Under the pieces are notes generated by a model, which searched no databases, was not told the origin of the DNA, and was given only the letters and a program-made list of their open reading frames with translations. Positions 11,220-22,500 of a stretch of 64,000 nucleotides of DNA are shown here, piece by piece. Position 1 is the first letter of the stretch. Each line of letters begins with the position of its first letter. The stretch is from Rhizomucor pusillus. Taxonomy: Eukaryota > Mucoromycota > Mucoromycetes > Mucorales > Lichtheimiaceae. A program made the position numbers and the translations under genes. The DNA is taken from contig FWWN02000624.1 in assembly GCA_900175165.2 (NCBI GenBank), forward strand, positions 1,231 to 65,230. The letters are read 5' to 3'.

Positions 11220-14021
11220 ATGTCCATACAGTTGAGCGGGTCATGTTTTCGCTCGCTGCAACAGACGGGCCATCGGACGACGCTGCCGTTTGCGTCTCGA
11301 TTCATAAACACGTTGCGAGCACGGCGGGATATACACCTCCACAGATACCACCCGCTTCTATTTACATGCACTCGACACAGGCCACCTTTCCAATCACTAC
11401 CACCACCTTCCCAGCCGTACGCAACTGCTGCCTTGCGCACAACAGCTCCTCCTACTTCTCCGGACACACGATTGACAACCACCGAAGCCGAGGCTCAATT
11501 CTTAACAAGCTTGCAAGATATCCACCTCGCAGGTGCAGCCTGGAATGCATACACACTCATGCCCCTTCCGAGCAAACAAAATATGCACATTCAAAAGTAC
11601 GAGCAGTTCATGTCTACGCTGTATACTCTCGCTCGGTCAAAACGAAGGTCCGTGCAGTGGCGAAGATTGCGGCAAATCTACGAAGATATCAAGCAACTCG
11701 GCATTCCACGCACAAAACCCGTCATGCTCATGGCCATGGCCGCCTACGGACGAACAGGCAGTTTTGAGCAAGCTGAAATGTTATTTAAAGAACTAAAACA
11801 GCAAGACCTTGCAGATGGAGAAGTTTATCAGCATATGATACGATCGGCACTGGATTGCAACGTACTACAACCGGCATTTGCGACGCTCGAGGAAGGGATA
11901 GCTGAGCACCAGCTTCAGGGAGAAAGTCTCTATCGATGCATTGATCACTTTGTACGCGTCAGCTGCAGCAAGAACAATGTGCCTTACGCTATGCGTGCAG
12001 TACGCAAGATTTTGTCTTTGGAACCTGTGGACCAAATGTTTACACCGTTGCTGCAGAGCATGGCAAATGACATTTGTAAATCCTACATTTATGCAATGAA
12101 GAAATGCGATTTTGGATCTGGGGTGGATATGGAGATCACCGCATCTTCAGCGTCTTGGGAGATATTTGCCAACGAATATGTTAAACGGATCGCCTGGGAC
12201 AGTCGTCAAAAGATATTTACATCACGATACCTCGGTGATCTCTTTGAATTGTTGATTAAGGCATATCCAAGCATAGCACCAACCGCCACCATGTGCGATA
12301 CTGTGCTCAGAGCTGTTGCCCAAACCCGCGATCGTGATTTTGCGAAGCAGATACTCATATACATGAAGCAACACGGTATCCAGCCGACCAGAGCTACCGT
12401 GCAGGTCTTGCAGCAGTCGTTTGTAGCAAATACACCAGCGCCATCCTGTACAGATTTGGATGGTATGGATGAATGGGCGGTAGTACGCAAAATGGTGCAG
12501 GATCATCAATTCGATCGGGCATTCTTGTTCCTCAAGTCTTCTGGCTACTACGACAAAGCACTTAAGAAGCAGGCGGAAGGAAACGAAGCACTGAATATTG
12601 CATTGGAACCTTTTGCAACTATTCTGGAGAGTCTGCTGCAGCATGGACATTGGAACAAATGTGTCCAACTTTACAAGACATGGGAGAAGGATACAATTTC
12701 TCGAGTGCTGGACACAAACCGACGGATACCCTTGGCAGCTTTAGCGGCTCGCATCTCCCGTGGCGATTTTCCTGGTCTCCGGCACATGGTGCAGAATATG
12801 CGAATAGAGATGACACGCAAAAGCATTCTACGTGTTACATTATCGGTGCTAAATCTCAAAAGAGAAAATGTCAAGCTTGTCCCTGGGCATCTAGCTGTCA
12901 GGGGAATGCAGACAATGGAAGACGCACTAGGTATTCGGGTGGGACTGAAAGGCATAGCACGGGTTATTGAAAAGCTTGGTGAACGCGGTGACATTAACAT
13001 TGCATACAAACTTTATCTATCGACAATCTCGGCTGTGCGCTCTGGTATTTTTCCAGCAACAAAGACAATGAGCGGTATCCACCGGATCTTCATTGAAGCT
13101 GCAATCGCCAACAACGATATGTCCAAAGTCGAGGAAGCATGGCTGAATATGGTTCGACGATCGCATCTACCTAGTTGCCAACGGAAAACTGGACGGCCTG
13201 AACTAGCAGCCTACAATATGCTCCTCAACTGCTATGCTTCGCGTTATCCGACACCTCACTTGGCAAAACTGACACGTATTTTCCAGCGCTTGCTCACAGA
13301 TGGGCACACACCGAACAATGTCACATACAATATTATTATCAAGGCATTTGTATATAATAAGAATCCTGAAGCGGCCTACAGTACATTTAGACGTATGGTC
13401 GAGGCCGGGGTCATGCCAGACAACTACACTGTCAATACAATGTTGCAAGGCTGGGTGGCTCAAGGCGAATGGGGACGCACTGTAAATTTCATCAAGGCTC
13501 TCAAGAAGAGCAATATTCAAGTAGAACTGGATGTAACTGCATTCAACTTGCTGGTTCAAGGTTTCCTTCATCTCGACCACCGAAAATTATCACATTTGCG
13601 GATGCTCAAGCTTCAAGGCGATTTTGCAACCGCGAAGCAGCTGACAAGACGCTGGACACAGCATGGTCCCTATCCACTATCGAGTGGAATGTTGTGGGAT
13701 ATCTTCGAATCCGCCATTGGTCTAAAACCTTCAGATGTCCTGCGGGGGCACGCGTTGCTTTCAGAGCAAGAGCAGCTGCGAATACTCCAGTACACTCAAA
13801 GCGGTGAATACCAAGACTTGTGGGACACTCTAATTAAGCTGACGGAAAAGCCAACCAGCAAACACGCTTCCTCGTTCATCAATATGTTTGCTCCTTGCGC
13901 TGGAAACTCCATGAAGCCAGATGATATTACTTTTAAATTATTTATCAAAGCGTTTCTCTGTGCCGGGAATATGGAGGCAGCCTCTGCTATACATCATTAC
14001 CTGATGACTCACGTCTCATGA
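11220..14021 (+). CDS. mitochondrial pentatricopeptide repeat (PPR) protein
   Basis: A single long open frame without introns. Starting at 11220 it gives about 933 aa; an in-frame ATG also occurs at 11064, inside the head-to-head overlap with the neighbour. I prefer 11220 because it leaves some promoter space and begins an Arg/Ser-rich, acid-poor leader typical of mitochondrial import. PPR-type helix pairs are clear, for example TKPVMLMAMAAYGRTGSFEQ, HTPNNVTYNIIIKAF, NPEAAYSTFRRMVEAGVMPD and NYTVNTMLQGWVAQGEWGRT. Such proteins bind mitochondrial RNA during processing or translation. The exact orthologue is not recognised. It is intron-free, unlike most neighbours. Confidence 0.88.
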   Translation: MSIQLSGSCFRSLQQTGHRTTLPFASRFINTLRARRDIHLHRYHPLLFTCTRHRPPFQSLPPPSQPYATAALRTTAPPTSPDTRLTTTEAEAQFLTSLQDIHLAGAAWNAYTLMPLPSKQNMHIQKYEQFMSTLYTLARSKRRSVQWRRLRQIYEDIKQLGIPRTKPVMLMAMAAYGRTGSFEQAEMLFKELKQQDLADGEVYQHMIRSALDCNVLQPAFATLEEGIAEHQLQGESLYRCIDHFVRVSCSKNNVPYAMRAVRKILSLEPVDQMFTPLLQSMANDICKSYIYAMKKCDFGSGVDMEITASSASWEIFANEYVKRIAWDSRQKIFTSRYLGDLFELLIKAYPSIAPTATMCDTVLRAVAQTRDRDFAKQILIYMKQHGIQPTRATVQVLQQSFVANTPAPSCTDLDGMDEWAVVRKMVQDHQFDRAFLFLKSSGYYDKALKKQAEGNEALNIALEPFATILESLLQHGHWNKCVQLYKTWEKDTISRVLDTNRRIPLAALAARISRGDFPGLRHMVQNMRIEMTRKSILRVTLSVLNLKRENVKLVPGHLAVRGMQTMEDALGIRVGLKGIARVIEKLGERGDINIAYKLYLSTISAVRSGIFPATKTMSGIHRIFIEAAIANNDMSKVEEAWLNMVRRSHLPSCQRKTGRPELAAYNMLLNCYASRYPTPHLAKLTRIFQRLLTDGHTPNNVTYNIIIKAFVYNKNPEAAYSTFRRMVEAGVMPDNYTVNTMLQGWVAQGEWGRTVNFIKALKKSNIQVELDVTAFNLLVQGFLHLDHRKLSHLRMLKLQGDFATAKQLTRRWTQHGPYPLSSGMLWDIFESAIGLKPSDVLRGHALLSEQEQLRILQYTQSGEYQDLWDTLIKLTEKPTSKHASSFINMFAPCAGNSMKPDDITFKLFIKAFLCAGNMEAASAIHHYLMTHVS

Positions 14022-14229
14022 TACCATCATAACCCATAGTAATAGAAAAAATGATGACTTGTAAATAAACTAACATGGACTTTGCCTTTCACATACTTAT
14101 GAGTGAAGACCACAGTTTTAAAGAGCTCAGAGTCTTATCCTTATGAGTGCTAGTCAGCGTACTTGTCTGTATATTCTTTCCACAAAGTAATTTGATCCTC
14201 CAATGAAAATTGATGTCGAATTCTTGCAG

Positions 14230-14680
14230 GTGTGAATTGCGTCCTCCTTGTTAAGTCTGCCTTCCATGTTAACATGAAGCGCAGTATGACCTGGTCAAAG
14301 GAAGGCTCGCCTGCAATTGTCACAGTGGCCAAAACACGAGCGCAGACGACCATGATCTTGGGCGCGATCTCTGATCAAGTGCAGCCTGAGGCTTCCACAG
14401 CCGTCAGCCAGGAAGAGAAAGCGAGGAGTTTATGCTGAACTTACGAGCACAGGAACAGTAACTGGACCTTAGCTTTTTGGGGGCGACAATGGAAAAGATG
14501 GATAAGTATCCACACATGAAGGGCTACTACTTTGTAATGGATAATGTTCCCATCCAATACGTCTAGCGACATAGCTAAGTACATCAGATCCCGCGAAAGC
14601 AGCAAAATGGAAGAAGGGCTTGTTTGACATCATGAAAAGCAAAGTTATCTCGAAGGTCTTCCTGTGTGCTTCGTGTCAGG
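14230..14680 (+). mobile_element. DDE (Tc1/mariner-like) transposase relic, copy A
   Basis: The plus strand shows a broken DDE endonuclease of a type common in Mucorales. Segments in order are NCVLLVKSAFHVNMKRSMTW, SPAIVTVAKTRAQTTMILGA, RKRKRG, a glycine/threonine segment (GTVTG), MEKMDKYPHMKGYYFVMDN and, after a frame change, DIAKYIRSR. The second catalytic Asp survives in VMDN. The first (expected FVDES) is lost, here reading LVKS. There is a TAG after VPIQYV and frame shifts near 14390 and 14480. The third motif (YSPELNPIEQFW) is missing. No terminal inverted repeats were found by eye. Confidence 0.75.
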
Positions 14681-14985
14681 TTAGTCATGTACACGAATGC
14701 CACATGGATTCTTATCTTACAGCATCCTGTAGACGGTCAGCGATGCCTATGCTGCTGCGACCGAGCTCGCAGTAGTCCATGACAACCGCAGGACGGGTTG
14801 AGAGGATGGATACTGCTGCACAAGCCAACAAGCGCCAGCGAACCTCAGGCAACATAGTCAGTCCAAAGCGAAAAACTCCTCTCCAGCCATCAGACTTAGA
14901 AAAGTTGGCGCCGACTGCGGTGTTGGAGCGCCTTGCTGCGTAAAAGCAAGTCGTCTTCCCATATCACTCTACTTTTATTCATAGA

Positions 14986-16040
14986 ATGAGCAGCGGTCCT
15001 GATAAAATGATGAACTTGACTACAACATCGGTGACCAGACGCTTAATACCTGCGCTGAAAGCTGCATGTGATCAGCTGTCCCTCAAACTCGACTACGTCG
15101 CGACAGAAAACGAGCTCCAGGTGTTGCGACAGGTCGCTGAGTCTAAGGGACCGAATGACATCCGAGAAATCATTAAGGACCTCTACGCCGAAGCGGATAT
15201 CGAGAAGGACATCCATGGCACGATGGATTACATAAGGACAGTGCTCAACACCATGAAAGTACAATCATGTCGCTTATATTTGCTTATCTTTTTGCTCAAA
15301 CATAGAGTAGGGAGCGACTGTGGAGGTCCAAACGGCTCTTACAGGTCCATCGCGAAGACTGGTGTATGATTAACCTGTACGCATCATTGCTGAATCCGAT
15401 TTCTCTTGGACCAGCGCTATATTTTGAAGTGGTATGTAAATGCACAAGAGACACATGCACAAAAATAACATATGTGACGGATGATCCAAAGGTCAGAGTG
15501 CAATGCGAAATTAGTCCGAGAGATGAATACTATGGGGGAGATCTCCGAAACGCAGTCGAAGATTAATGTCGATGCCATAATTGAGGCTGGAGGCATCCAG
15601 AATCAAAAAGCTTGTGCCTATTCCTTCAAATTCGACCCGCTCTTCGGTCGATTACTGAAATACCATAGTGACGGTGCCAAGTACTTTTGGCCACTACCAG
15701 GACGTGGCAAAGGTACTCCTGAGAATCATCAGCCTTAAGTTAAAAAAAATTATAGATTTACTTATTTCTCTAACAAAATTGACAGCGGGTGATCGAAATG
15801 GACCAAGCGAAGTTCGAAGCGATGGTGCACGCTGGCCATCTGGATCGGACTGTTTATATGTCTCGCTCACCCGTACACAATACCTGCCGAGGAAGAGCAT
15901 GAGGAGGAGGAACGTGCGGATAAATCATAATTACTCGACGGTGATGCAGCAAACCGCATTGAAACCTATGCCGGACAGATGGTCGATGAAGTTGGATACG
16001 GCGAGGGTATGTTGTCAAGAAGCGACTGGCAAGAGTTAAT
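14986..16040 (+). pseudogene. unidentified, probably decayed coding region between two transposase relics
   Basis: An ATG at 14986 opens about 90 helix-rich residues (for example KAACDQLSLKLDYVATENEL and IIKDLYAEADIEKDI). A plausible 50-nt intron (GTACAA...ACATAG) links this to LWRSKRLLQVHREDWCMINL. Further open segments are NVDAIIEAGG near 15570, AYSFKFDPLFGRLLKYHSDG near 15620 and AKFEAMVHAGHLDRTVYMSR near 15820. They sit in different frames, and stops interrupt the later ones. The composition looks protein-coding, but I do not recognise the family. It may be a spliced gene I failed to assemble, a dead gene, or cargo of a transposon. Flanking DDE relics on both sides favour a repeat-derived origin. 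Confidence 0.35.
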
Positions 16041-16549
16041 TGTTCCTGCGAACGGATTTAAGAGAGACGTTTGTTGATTGGGCCACAAGCCAACCCATCT
16101 GCATTATTATAGTGTTGGAACCAATGCCAAGAGCATTCATGTAAATGTAGCAGTCTTGCATCGCAAAGCTCTTCTGTTGTTCCATCTAGTCTTGATTAAA
16201 ATTGACGAGTCGCTTTTCCAGTTCTCAAAATAGGGTGAAAGTCTGCAAACCGAGCTTAAAGCGAACCAAAAATAATACGGGAAATTCTTGCGAGTAAAGC
16301 ATGATAATGTACGTAGTCATTTACAAAGACATTCAAACAAAAGTTGTGTGAAGATGCACTTGGAATGCACCATCCATGATTGGTGGAGGATGGAAAATGG
16401 GACGCATGAGCAAAGCTCTACCTTCGCCTTGAGAATTACCCATATCACCTCTATCTGGTCGACCTCACTCCAAATTATCATATATTACCGATCAGGAGCA
16501 GCTACCCTTTCTCCTCATCCTATAATAGTACGGGTAAGAGTCTCAAAGG

Positions 16550-16800
16550 ACCTACATTGCCTACTACTACATCGTTACAAGACAACCGAATATCACACAG
16601 AAATACACAGATTGTTCACGAGGATATCTCCCTGCATATTCCTAAGAACTATACCCGATCGAGCAGTTTTGGTCCGTAGTGAAGAGAGCTGTAAGCTATT
16701 AGACAACGAGACGCTCATGGCCAGGGTTGCTGAAACTTATGCCAGCCTGCTTCTTAGCGACATTAAAGGATTTGCCAATAAAGAGCCTATAGAGACCGTG
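16550..16800 (+). mobile_element. DDE (Tc1/mariner-like) transposase relic, copy B
   Basis: The C-terminal half of the same transposase type: AYYYIVTRQPN (expected YYIVMDNAP), SRGYLPAYS, a stop codon, ELYPIEQFWSVVKRAV and, after a frame change, LLDNETLMARVAETYASLLL. This covers the third catalytic motif (canonical YSPELNPIEQFW, whose Glu aligns with IEQFW). The second Asp is lost. It overlaps in homology with copy A, so it is a separate insertion rather than the other half of one split element. It is in the same orientation, about 2 kb downstream. Confidence 0.7.
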
Positions 16801-17128
16801 TTTCGATTGACCTGCTCGTATTTTCCTTTATGGTGACATTACTGCTCTCAATAAATGAGTCGAATCCTGTGGCATGTGCGACTTTGGTTTTTCATAGGAC
16901 GACCATACCGCTCTCGAAAAGCGACTTACATTTCGTAGAGAGCGTTGAGAAATGTGGGACGTCGCTAGAACTAAAACCAGTAAAGCTCCATTTTTTAGCT
17001 CAGCGCATTTTTTCTGCTGTAAAGACAACGTTGCCACCAAAGTTACCCATAGATCTACAGATACAGTGCTCCAAATGCTGCGAAACACTAGATTATTTCA
17101 GAGTTCACGACACTTGACGAAATGTGCA

Positions 17129-17596
17129 ATGTTGCAACGTCCAGTGGCAAGAGCAACAATGTTGGCGAGACGATTTATCCAACCAATTGCAGCAGTGCAG
17201 CAGCAACAACAGCAACGCACTTTGCATGCCTTCCAACCACTGCGGAGGAGCCAAGAAGCACAAGAGGAGGAACCGGTCGATCCAAAGCACCAACTACTTA
17301 TTGGATTCACCTGCGAGGTGTGCAAGGACCGGTCACATCATATCATGTCTAAACTTGCATACACCAAAGGCGTCGTCTTGATAGAATGTCCAGGGTGCAA
17401 GAACCGGCACCTTATTGCGGATAATCTGGGCTGGTTCCGGGACCAGCGAACAACCGTCGAGGATCTCGTCAAGGAGAAAGGCGAGGCGGTACGGAAGGTC
17501 ATTGTCGATGGACAGGGACAAGAACATATCAGCAATTTGATGGAATGGCTGCCTGATGAACTCAACAACAGCACGAGTGGGAAAAAGAGTGAATAA
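17129..17596 (+). CDS. ZIM17: mitochondrial DNL-type zinc-finger protein (Zim17/Tim15/Hep1)
   Basis: A single exon of 155 codons. The N-terminus (MLQRPVARATMLARRFIQ) is basic and amphipathic, as expected of a matrix-targeting presequence. The DNL zinc finger spans about residues 55-120: IGFTCEVCKDRSHHIMSKLA and ECPGCKNRHLIADNLGWF, with two CxxC pairs and the DNLGWF version of the family's DNL motif. Zim17 keeps mitochondrial Hsp70 soluble and so supports import and Fe-S assembly. The start at 17129 was chosen over in-frame upstream codons because it begins the presequence. The stop overlaps an AATAAA sequence. Confidence 0.93.
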   Translation: MLQRPVARATMLARRFIQPIAAVQQQQQQRTLHAFQPLRRSQEAQEEEPVDPKHQLLIGFTCEVCKDRSHHIMSKLAYTKGVVLIECPGCKNRHLIADNLGWFRDQRTTVEDLVKEKGEAVRKVIVDGQGQEHISNLMEWLPDELNNSTSGKKSE

Positions 17597-19142
17597 ATAT
17601 TCCCTCCCCCTTCTGATAGACATGTACCGAAATCTCTTCTAGGTCAAAGCCTTATTCTAGACATCTTTCTTTACCTGCATTGTCTTTGGCAACCATTGCT
17701 GGGCGATATATCCACTGCTCACGAAGGATTGATTTCATTTGGATTATTGATCTGCTTCCAATGTTTTCTTTCGCAACCAGATTGAACGTTCTGCTTACAT
17801 CGAGGCTATGACTGATTCGTGATGCCAGCAAATTGATATTAAGATACAACATATTAGCAGCTCGTGGTTCGTTTTCGAGTCTCGTGCACTGTCGTCGTTG
17901 CCATGACGTAGGTGCTACTTGTGTACATGTTGCGGTTAAACGCTACTAAGCACTGAATGTATGAAACTGAGTTTCTAGAAATTGGTTGTATGGATATGAG
18001 CTGATATCTAGGTGCTCATTCTGGCAATCAATCGCTCGATCAATTCATGTCAGCACAGCCTATAACAGTAAGTTTTTGATTTTTACGGCAGTAAATCAAC
18101 ACAGCGAGGTGATGTTCCGCTGGATGCACTTATTACCAACTTGGCCGACGACATAGTAGCCGTGCTTGCCACCTGCTGAGCCAAATTAATTCGGTGGCAC
18201 GAAGGTGCACCGGAAACCTTGCACAAGATATGTTAGAGCTTTCTTCTTTTTTATAAAGTTTAGTCGGGCATTGCTGGAGAAGAACCACTGAAGATTGTAG
18301 TGAGAAGCGGAGTGCGCTGTGTGGGAGTATTATCTGGCTGAGCACAAATGTCGAGTCAGACGTTTCTGTTCCCGCCGACGATTATTTAGTAGTACAGTAC
18401 CGATATAGTATTCTAATGCACTCCTTCCAACGTTAACAACAACCTGCAAGGTGGAATGACGTTGCAGTAATAATACTTTTTTAAGCCCCTTCATCTAGCC
18501 CGGCTATTTTCGGTTTCCATCGGGGATGAAATAACCTTCCCAAAAGAGTATGTTCAATGAAAGAAAGGGAAGGGCGGCTACAAGATCATTTAAGGAAACC
18601 TAACCCATTTGGGGTCTTTAAAAGTTTTTTTCTCATCGAGCATGAGGGAGATAGGCAAATGAAAGATCTCCACTCTTCCGCGCTACTTGGCGGCGCAGTT
18701 ACCAGCTATTCAAATAGAGTTCACACTCATACGTAGGACAGTCGAAGAAATGATGTAAATTGCAAACTTTGTATGCCAGCACTTGATTTCTGTGCGTTAA
18801 AATGTCGAATACTGTATTAAGAAAGAGGAAAACGTGGAGGAGATATTAGATGGAGGAATGTATGCAAGCTATGTGAGAGATGTGGTATCTCGATTCCAAT
18901 GTCTATAATCTATGCGTTGATATATACATTGACAATAGTAGAAGAATGCTGCTGAGAATTAAGGCAAGAAGAAAGTAATAGAGGAGAGAGGGAGAGAGGT
19001 TGTTGTTGTTGCGCGGTTTGCGTAAGGAAATGTCGAAAGTATTATATACACTTTTTTGTTGTTGTTGCTGTCGTCGTTAGAAGGCGTAGTAGATTCGAAC
19101 GTACGTTTTCGAAATGTCCATAGTAAAGAGATGTATAGCGGA
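17597..19142. other. intergenic, no supported gene
   Basis: Minus-strand open frames at 17652-17852 and 18133-18345 lack recognisable motifs and splice partners. The right part (18960-19080) has GTT-repeat-rich sequence. No RNA gene was recognised. Confidence 0.4.
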
Positions 19143-19551
19143 TTAATAGGCTGCTTCGGTGGATCGCATAGCAGAGGATGATGGTGAGGTCGAGTAGTAG
19201 TAAGTGAACTGTTCATCGTCAGATCCTTCAGAGAGGTATTTCTCGAGTTGCGTCAGCATGTCGCTGTCGTATGGCAGTTCTTCGTTTTTCCAGCTGCATT
19301 TGGAGCATTCGTAGCGAACACGCATGTTGTTTGCAATACGTTTGTTGAGGACGATAAGTTGCTTTTCAGAGCGCGTCAGTTGAACGGAAGCTTGACTTTT
19401 GCAGCGCGGGCATGGATGGCTTTGATGTTCGAGAGAGATCTTTTTGCCAGAGTTGCCAACTAATATTAATGGAAGCAATGTAAGCAAACCAGCTGGAGAG
19501 AAGGTGAAGGGGGATAGATATATACATACCAATAACGAAAGAGCCGGGCAT
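19143..19551 (-). CDS. small zinc-ribbon protein
   Basis: Two exons, 19530-19551 and 19143-19459, join through a GTATGT...TATTAG intron (70 nt) to 339 nt, 112 aa. The N-terminus reads MPGSFVIVGNSGKKISLEHQ. A first CxxC pair (HPCPRCKSQ) and a second (YECSKCSWKNEELP), about 36 residues apart, form a zinc ribbon. The tail is acidic, serine- and tyrosine-rich. It resembles short fungal zinc-ribbon proteins of unknown role. A 22-nt first coding exon is unusual but common in this region. TATATA sequence lies about 90 bp upstream of the start (near 19643). Confidence 0.72.
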
Positions 19552-22500
19552 GATTATTAGAGAAGGAAGAGTATTGTAATAATCTTGGTATTATTTGGAA
19601 AATGAGAGAAAGAGAAAAAGTGCAAAGAGTTGGCGCATTCACTTATATACGGCAAAGACACGCCACCGGATTTCCATCTCATTGGTGTTGTGTGTGAATC
19701 ATTTGTGCTACGGGAATCAGGCCACGTTGCGGTGAAAAAATTGCATCGAGGTTACACGAGTCAAGCATGCATCGAAATGACGAAATTGCTTGGTGCAATG
19801 TCACCGTCCGATAGAGCGGGGTCGAAATGACAAAATTCCTCCATCGGGCTCTCTCGATCTTGCAATACACCGCAGTCCTCGATGGATGGATGCATTGCCG
19901 TGGCAGCTTTGTCACGGGGTGCTGGTTCTCCAAAATAGATTTGATCGTCCCCCTTTTTCGGTGCTGCAAGAAACAAGGAATTGGCGCACATGGATCACTG
20001 TGCTGTGCGTTCTATTACTTGCATGGTGCATTCGAGATCAATATCTTCTTTCCTCAGCCTCCTCCTTGTTGCCCCGCCCTCCCTTAGCAAACTCCTGCCG
20101 TACTAGTGCTATAAAAAACGTAGTCAGCGGGTTTCTCGGCCCCCCTCCCGTGACCCGCCCTCTCGGCACCGTTTCCATTTTAGGACTTTTACATGGTTTA
20201 TCCTTATCTCCAAAAGCACGTTATCTTTGCATGTCATTACTGGCGCTGTTGCATACGTGCTTGCAAATACCCATGTGGCGACAGTTCAAATTTGTTTGCT
20301 GAATGCTATGTGCAGTGAGAAAATGCTATCCGATAATAGATGATATCATCAATTTAGAACCTCACGGAAATAATTAACGCAGCAGATCACAGCAGACAAG
20401 AACGGCGTAAAGACCGGATGAGGCAAGAGAGAAATAAATTGACGATCATCCCCAGGGGGGAGAGCCTGGGTCTAGCTCGTGCATTTCTTTATTTCCGAGG
20501 TTGCCTGGCATCACCCTGAGCTGTTGTCATTGAAGGTGTTATCATTACTACTCCCGTTCCGCTACGGAAGAACTGTGGTTTCCGTATCTGATTTTGAACA
20601 GCGGGGCATATGTCCCTATCATTAGCACAAATGATCGGACAAGTCGAGAAAATGCAGGAATTTTTTGCGACCTTCACTCAGCCATCATCGCCTCAGGAGA
20701 CAGTGTGTATCTTTTCATCCCTTGTTCACGGAGCTAGCCATTACGATTACCTCTGCCTGACAAGTGGTATTAGGCTTTCTTTTTTTTTCTTTGCCTGGCA
20801 AACCTCGTCCGTTGCAAAAGGATGCCGTGGTACAAATACCCATCATGTCATCTGTTCATAATACTCTCGCGAACACTCCGAAGGAATGTCTGTGCGTAAA
20901 AAAAATTTTCCAAGTTTTATTGCCATCTGATTATTGTTGTTGACAGCTGCTTACGGCGATGCATATTATCTCCTCTTGTTCTGATGCCATTGGAAACTCC
21001 TCTGTGTCCTTTTCATTCCCGATGCGACCCACGCCTTATCAACGTCACGATAAAGTCGTTACAGAAAAGCGATCGATCGAGATACACTTTTAAGCGACCT
21101 CTGTCCACTGAAAATTGAGTCTTCATTATCCCTTATATCTGGCGCTTACCATCATAAAACGAGGATCTGCTTTTTACGAGCAACGCCAGTTGACTGCCAC
21201 TTCGATCACTCATGTTTTCCATTTCAAATGAACATCTCGAGATACCAGACGGGAGAGTTGATTTTTACTATAAGTTGTGGCTGTAAGCTCACATAGCTGT
21301 TTGTAAGGATCTGGATGCTTTTTGTATCGGATATCTGAAAAGTTATTTTGGCAAAGAAAAAAGGCAGACTATTCTCAAATACTTGAAAGAAACTACTTGC
21401 AATAGATATCGGGTGATTACGTAGAGACAGAGTTATTTTACGTATCACGTGGGTATTGCCAGCGATGTGCTCTAGAGCTGTCCTTGTAACTTTTCCAGTA
21501 TTTATATCTTTTTGACTCAATGGGTCACTAGCAATGCGACTTGGAGACCATTGGTGTTACGAATATTTCTTCAAGAAGAATGTCGTTACTTTCGTATGTG
21601 GAAAGTTTCGTCTTGACCTTTGAGTATATCCCACAATTTCGTAACTTCCGTTCTTCAAAGCGCGTATAAAATATCTCGACAAAGTATTAAATTTTCTTAA
21701 ATGATGTCTCAGGCAAGATTTTTGGGTCGAAGAGCGCTGTTGGCGTTGTCTTGAATATCGTGATCCACCAGCTGCAAACCTGGAAGCGACTTGATGGCAT
21801 GGCAGGTTCTGCAGACGTTTGTCTTTGTTGCATCACTCCCCGTAGATACGCATAATGACCTTTGCATGCACGAGTCACAGTTTGCTGGCACCATACGATA
21901 TTATCCGTCGCACATGTAAGTCATATTCAGTTTACGGTTTCAATGGCGTGTAGAAATGGTAGTCAGCGTGTCGAGTACTGTCGATTATGCACGTTTACGC
22001 GCTCAGCAGGAAAGCATCGAGAAACAGATTATTTAGACGTTATCGTTTAGAGAGTCAACAAGTTCGTTTGTACGGGAAATGGGTAGATAATTGCTACAGC
22101 TAAATGTGCGCTATATTGAAACAGTGAAGCCAGATGTAAGTAAGAATTTGACATTGGATTACACGGCAAAGTGCTTGAGATCAACCTTACAAAGAACCTC
22201 TTTTTGCATACTAGATGTTTGGATAACGGCAGAATATTAGATACAGCCTGATAGTCTCATTTAATTACACAATGTATCCGTTTATAGACATTCTCCTGCG
22301 GCTGCACGAACAGCAGACCAGGAAGGTAGTATCTCACGAGCATTCTTGACTGCATTCGTTTTCCATCTCTCGCGACAATCAAAACTTAGCAATGGCCCCT
22401 GGGTGCTGTTAGGCATGTGCCCTTTCCGTATATGGACCAATCTGGCCTGCTGTGGATATGATACTTACTGCAACTTGGCCTTGTCTGTGCTACCAACCAC

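Noticed and set aside
15500..16800. Interpretation of the two DDE relics as one element split by an insertion
   Set aside because: Copy B also contains a degraded version of the region upstream of SRGY that is present in copy A, so the fragments overlap in homology and must be separate copies.
19790..20302. 170-codon plus-strand frame
   Set aside because: No recognisable motif, odd composition (many Trp, Cys and Arg) and no splice or promoter context; likely chance in a stop-poor GC-richer patch.
20452..20472. GC-rich hairpin as a possible terminator or RNA gene
   Set aside because: Only a 6-bp stem; no conserved RNA features and no adjacent supported gene.
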